From: Bacteroidaceae bacterium
GTDB taxonomy: Bacteria > Bacteroidota > Bacteroidia > Bacteroidales > Bacteroidaceae
DNA: 64,000 nucleotides
Direction: 5' to 3'
Assembly (NCBI GenBank): GCA_017560945.1
Contig: JAFZDY010000050.1
Span: 19,558 to 83,557 of the forward strand
Shown here: positions 62,655-64,000 of the stretch, piece after piece
Layout: each line of letters opens with the position of its first letter
How positions within the stretch are numbered: position 1 is the stretch's first letter
Notes under the pieces: model-generated
The model's database searches: none
Told to the model about the DNA's origin: nothing
Seen by the model: only the letters and a program-made list of their open reading frames with translations
Made by a program: the position numbers and the translations under genes

Positions 62655-63902
62655 TTACTTCGCTTTCTCCATCACTAAGCTTACGTTGATGGTGTTCACT
62701 GCATTGTCGATATCGTCATACACGGCCTTTACGGCAACTTCGTCAGTGATGTCTATCTGTCCCAATTGTGACATGAACACCACCTGCATGTTTCCAAAGA
62801 AGTTGATGAACGAGTATGTAGGCAAGTACATGTGCAACTGGCAGTTGTCAGCATCTTGGAAAGTGTAAAGGTCGACGTCCTTGGCAGTAGGATACACCTT
62901 GCTCATCTTGATAGTCATCTTGTTACCCTCTACCTCGATAGGAGCTACTACGGAGGGTGCAGGAGCAGTGGTGCTGTAGTGGCAGCTGTACTTGATAGAG
63001 TCTGCAGCGGGGAACTCTACGGTGAAGAGCAGAGTCTTTAACATCTTGTCAAGCTTCACACCATCCATTTTTGCGAAGTTAAACTCAAAGCCCATGAAGT
63101 TGATATCTTTGTCAAGACCATCTACATTAGTTACGAAAGTCTTGATGTAGTCGTACTTGTTACCTTCAAGGGCGAGAGTCTCCTTCACGCGGAGGAATGT
63201 AGAAGTAATCTCTACCAAATCATTACTATTCTCAGGAAGAATGTGAATAGTCTGTGTCAAAATATCACCAAAAGATATTCCATTTGGAGTGTAAACGATA
63301 CGAGCCACAGTTGACTGATTAGGAACAATATGGAACTTAAGGTCGCCAACGACCTTATAATCAACCACCACATTTACAAAGTCAACAGGAATGAATGCCT
63401 CAGGTGCTTTTTGAGTTGTCATCGTCATTTTACCGTTATCAGAATAGGTTATAATAGCAAAATCTTTTTCCTCACCAGGTAAACCATCATTGCAAACCCA
63501 CATACCAACAACCTCGTCAGCAAGGTCATTAGCACAGTAGCGATAGGTAAGGTGCTCACCATTCTCGTCAAAGATAGTGAAAGCCTCACCACAAATCATT
63601 TCGAAGCGGCCCTCGTAGTTATCACCATCCCCAAAGGTCAAGGTCATCTTGTTGTTTACGGTCTTGATGTTTCCCTTTACACCATCCCAATACTCACCAT
63701 TTTCTACACCTGTTGAAACCACCTTACCATCAGCACTGATTACCAATGCCTCTGCATAACCAGCCTCAAGGCAAGTCCAAGTACCCACGAGGTCTTTGCT
63801 GTAATCCACTTCGATAAAGTTGTGCTCGCACTCCTCAGAACAGCTTGCAAAGCCACACATTGCCACAAGGGCAAGAATCATGAATTTGAAATACTTTTTC
63901 AT
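62655..63902 (-). CDS. Lipoprotein with duplicated lipocalin-like domain, unknown function
   Basis: 415 aa. Lipobox CGFASC (lipidated C21). Two short repeats, KDLVGTWTCLEAGYAEALVIS (from ~36) and DEVVGMWVCNDGLPG (from ~129), resemble the lipocalin-like beta segments in many Prevotella lipoproteins. The C-terminal ~230 residues are beta-rich with no known motif. It may bind small hydrophobic ligands; that is a guess. The upstream region to the window end holds a hairpin. Confidence 0.65.
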   Translation of the reverse strand: MKKYFKFMILALVAMCGFASCSEECEHNFIEVDYSKDLVGTWTCLEAGYAEALVISADGKVVSTGVENGEYWDGVKGNIKTVNNKMTLTFGDGDNYEGRFEMICGEAFTIFDENGEHLTYRYCANDLADEVVGMWVCNDGLPGEEKDFAIITYSDNGKMTMTTQKAPEAFIPVDFVNVVVDYKVVGDLKFHIVPNQSTVARIVYTPNGISFGDILTQTIHILPENSNDLVEITSTFLRVKETLALEGNKYDYIKTFVTNVDGLDKDINFMGFEFNFAKMDGVKLDKMLKTLLFTVEFPAADSIKYSCHYSTTAPAPSVVAPIEVEGNKMTIKMSKVYPTAKDVDLYTFQDADNCQLHMYLPTYSFINFFGNMQVVFMSQLGQIDITDEVAVKAVYDDIDNAVNTINVSLVMEKAK

Positions 63903-63946
63903 AATTTTAATTGTTATAAGTTATTTAATTGTTTAAGAATTTGCAT

Positions 63947-63996
63947 ACAAAAAAGGCGTCACGCACTGAGCATACAATATGCCAAGTGGTAACGCC
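63947..63996 (-). terminator. Hairpin at the window end, terminator of a minus-strand gene beyond the window
   Basis: GGCGTCAC and GTAACGCC (one mismatch) enclose a loop of about 26 nt; on the minus strand it is followed by TTTTTTGTAT. Suggests the next gene is also on the minus strand. Confidence 0.5.
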
Positions 63997-64000
63997 AATA

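Overview
The window looks like a chromosomal segment of a member of the Bacteroidetes, order Bacteroidales, most likely Prevotellaceae or a close relative. The reasons are the Bacteroidetes-type promoters (TTTG, 19-21 bp, TAnnTTTG), the near absence of Shine-Dalgarno sequences, a type IX secretion sorting domain on secreted proteins, Bacteroidetes-style gene neighbourhoods (nusB-yajC-ybbR-coaE; rlmN-DUF4837-pdxA; sigma-54 regulator-lptE-secG; folP-cdaA; mutY-ssb-gldE; serC-serA-DUF1015) and a 29-codon AURKAIP1/COX24-type gene. It is mostly housekeeping DNA with a few accessory stretches. I saw no rRNA, tRNA, CRISPR array, prophage or transposase.

Layout: 1-477 is the 3' part of a TRIC-type channel gene, and 532-3477 a secreted GH127-family glycosidase. 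3747-7176 (minus) is nusB-yajC-ybbR-coaE-DUF5606. 7427-9692 (plus) holds a PUR-alpha-like protein, rplY, pth and an S4-domain protein. 9874-15074 (minus) is a glycosyltransferase/GalT-like fusion, a SpoIID/LytB protein and AmpG. 15075-15720 is repeat-rich and leads into an HU-like gene. 16506-19838 is rlmN-DUF4837-pdxA. It runs straight into 19860-25553, a six-gene set (nucleotidyltransferase, ATP-grasp, CDP-alcohol phosphotransferase, flippase-like protein, HAD phosphatase, inositol-3-phosphate synthase) that I read as an inositol-phosphate or inositol-lipid pathway.

25766-30668 (minus) is an AT-rich accessory block of three secreted proteins: a protein of unknown function, a gingipain-like C25 peptidase and an S74-chaperone protein; the first and third carry type IX sorting domains. 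31438-34431 is sigma-54 regulator-lptE-unknown-secG. 34535-37746 (minus) carries an SGNH hydrolase, two small proteins and murF. 37869-41464 (plus) is folP-cdaA and asnA-ung. 42178-48785 (minus) carries a small lipoprotein, an SPFH protein, lptD, an HD protein and a GHL10 glycosidase. 48939-51175 (plus) is cstA and two small envelope genes. 51341-53440 (minus) is HU, the AURKAIP1/COX24 gene and RNase G. 53595-58555 (plus) is mutY, ssb, gldE, a phosphopantetheinyl transferase and a DEAD-box helicase. 58930-62328 (plus) is serC-serA-DUF1015, and 62655-63902 (minus) a lipoprotein.

The most unusual material is (i) the inositol cluster with its extra ATP-grasp gene, (ii) a repeated promoter module with an identical 19-nt spacer in three places, (iii) a 23-bp tandem repeat in a long putative leader before the HU-like gene, (iv) a 22-bp-period array of 12-bp palindromes at 41824-41901, (v) a 136-bp imperfect palindrome at 31031-31166, and (vi) intergenic heptamer (YYTTGAA) arrays coupled to a 42-bp element. 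Starts and functions come from reading the sequence alone; no database search was run.
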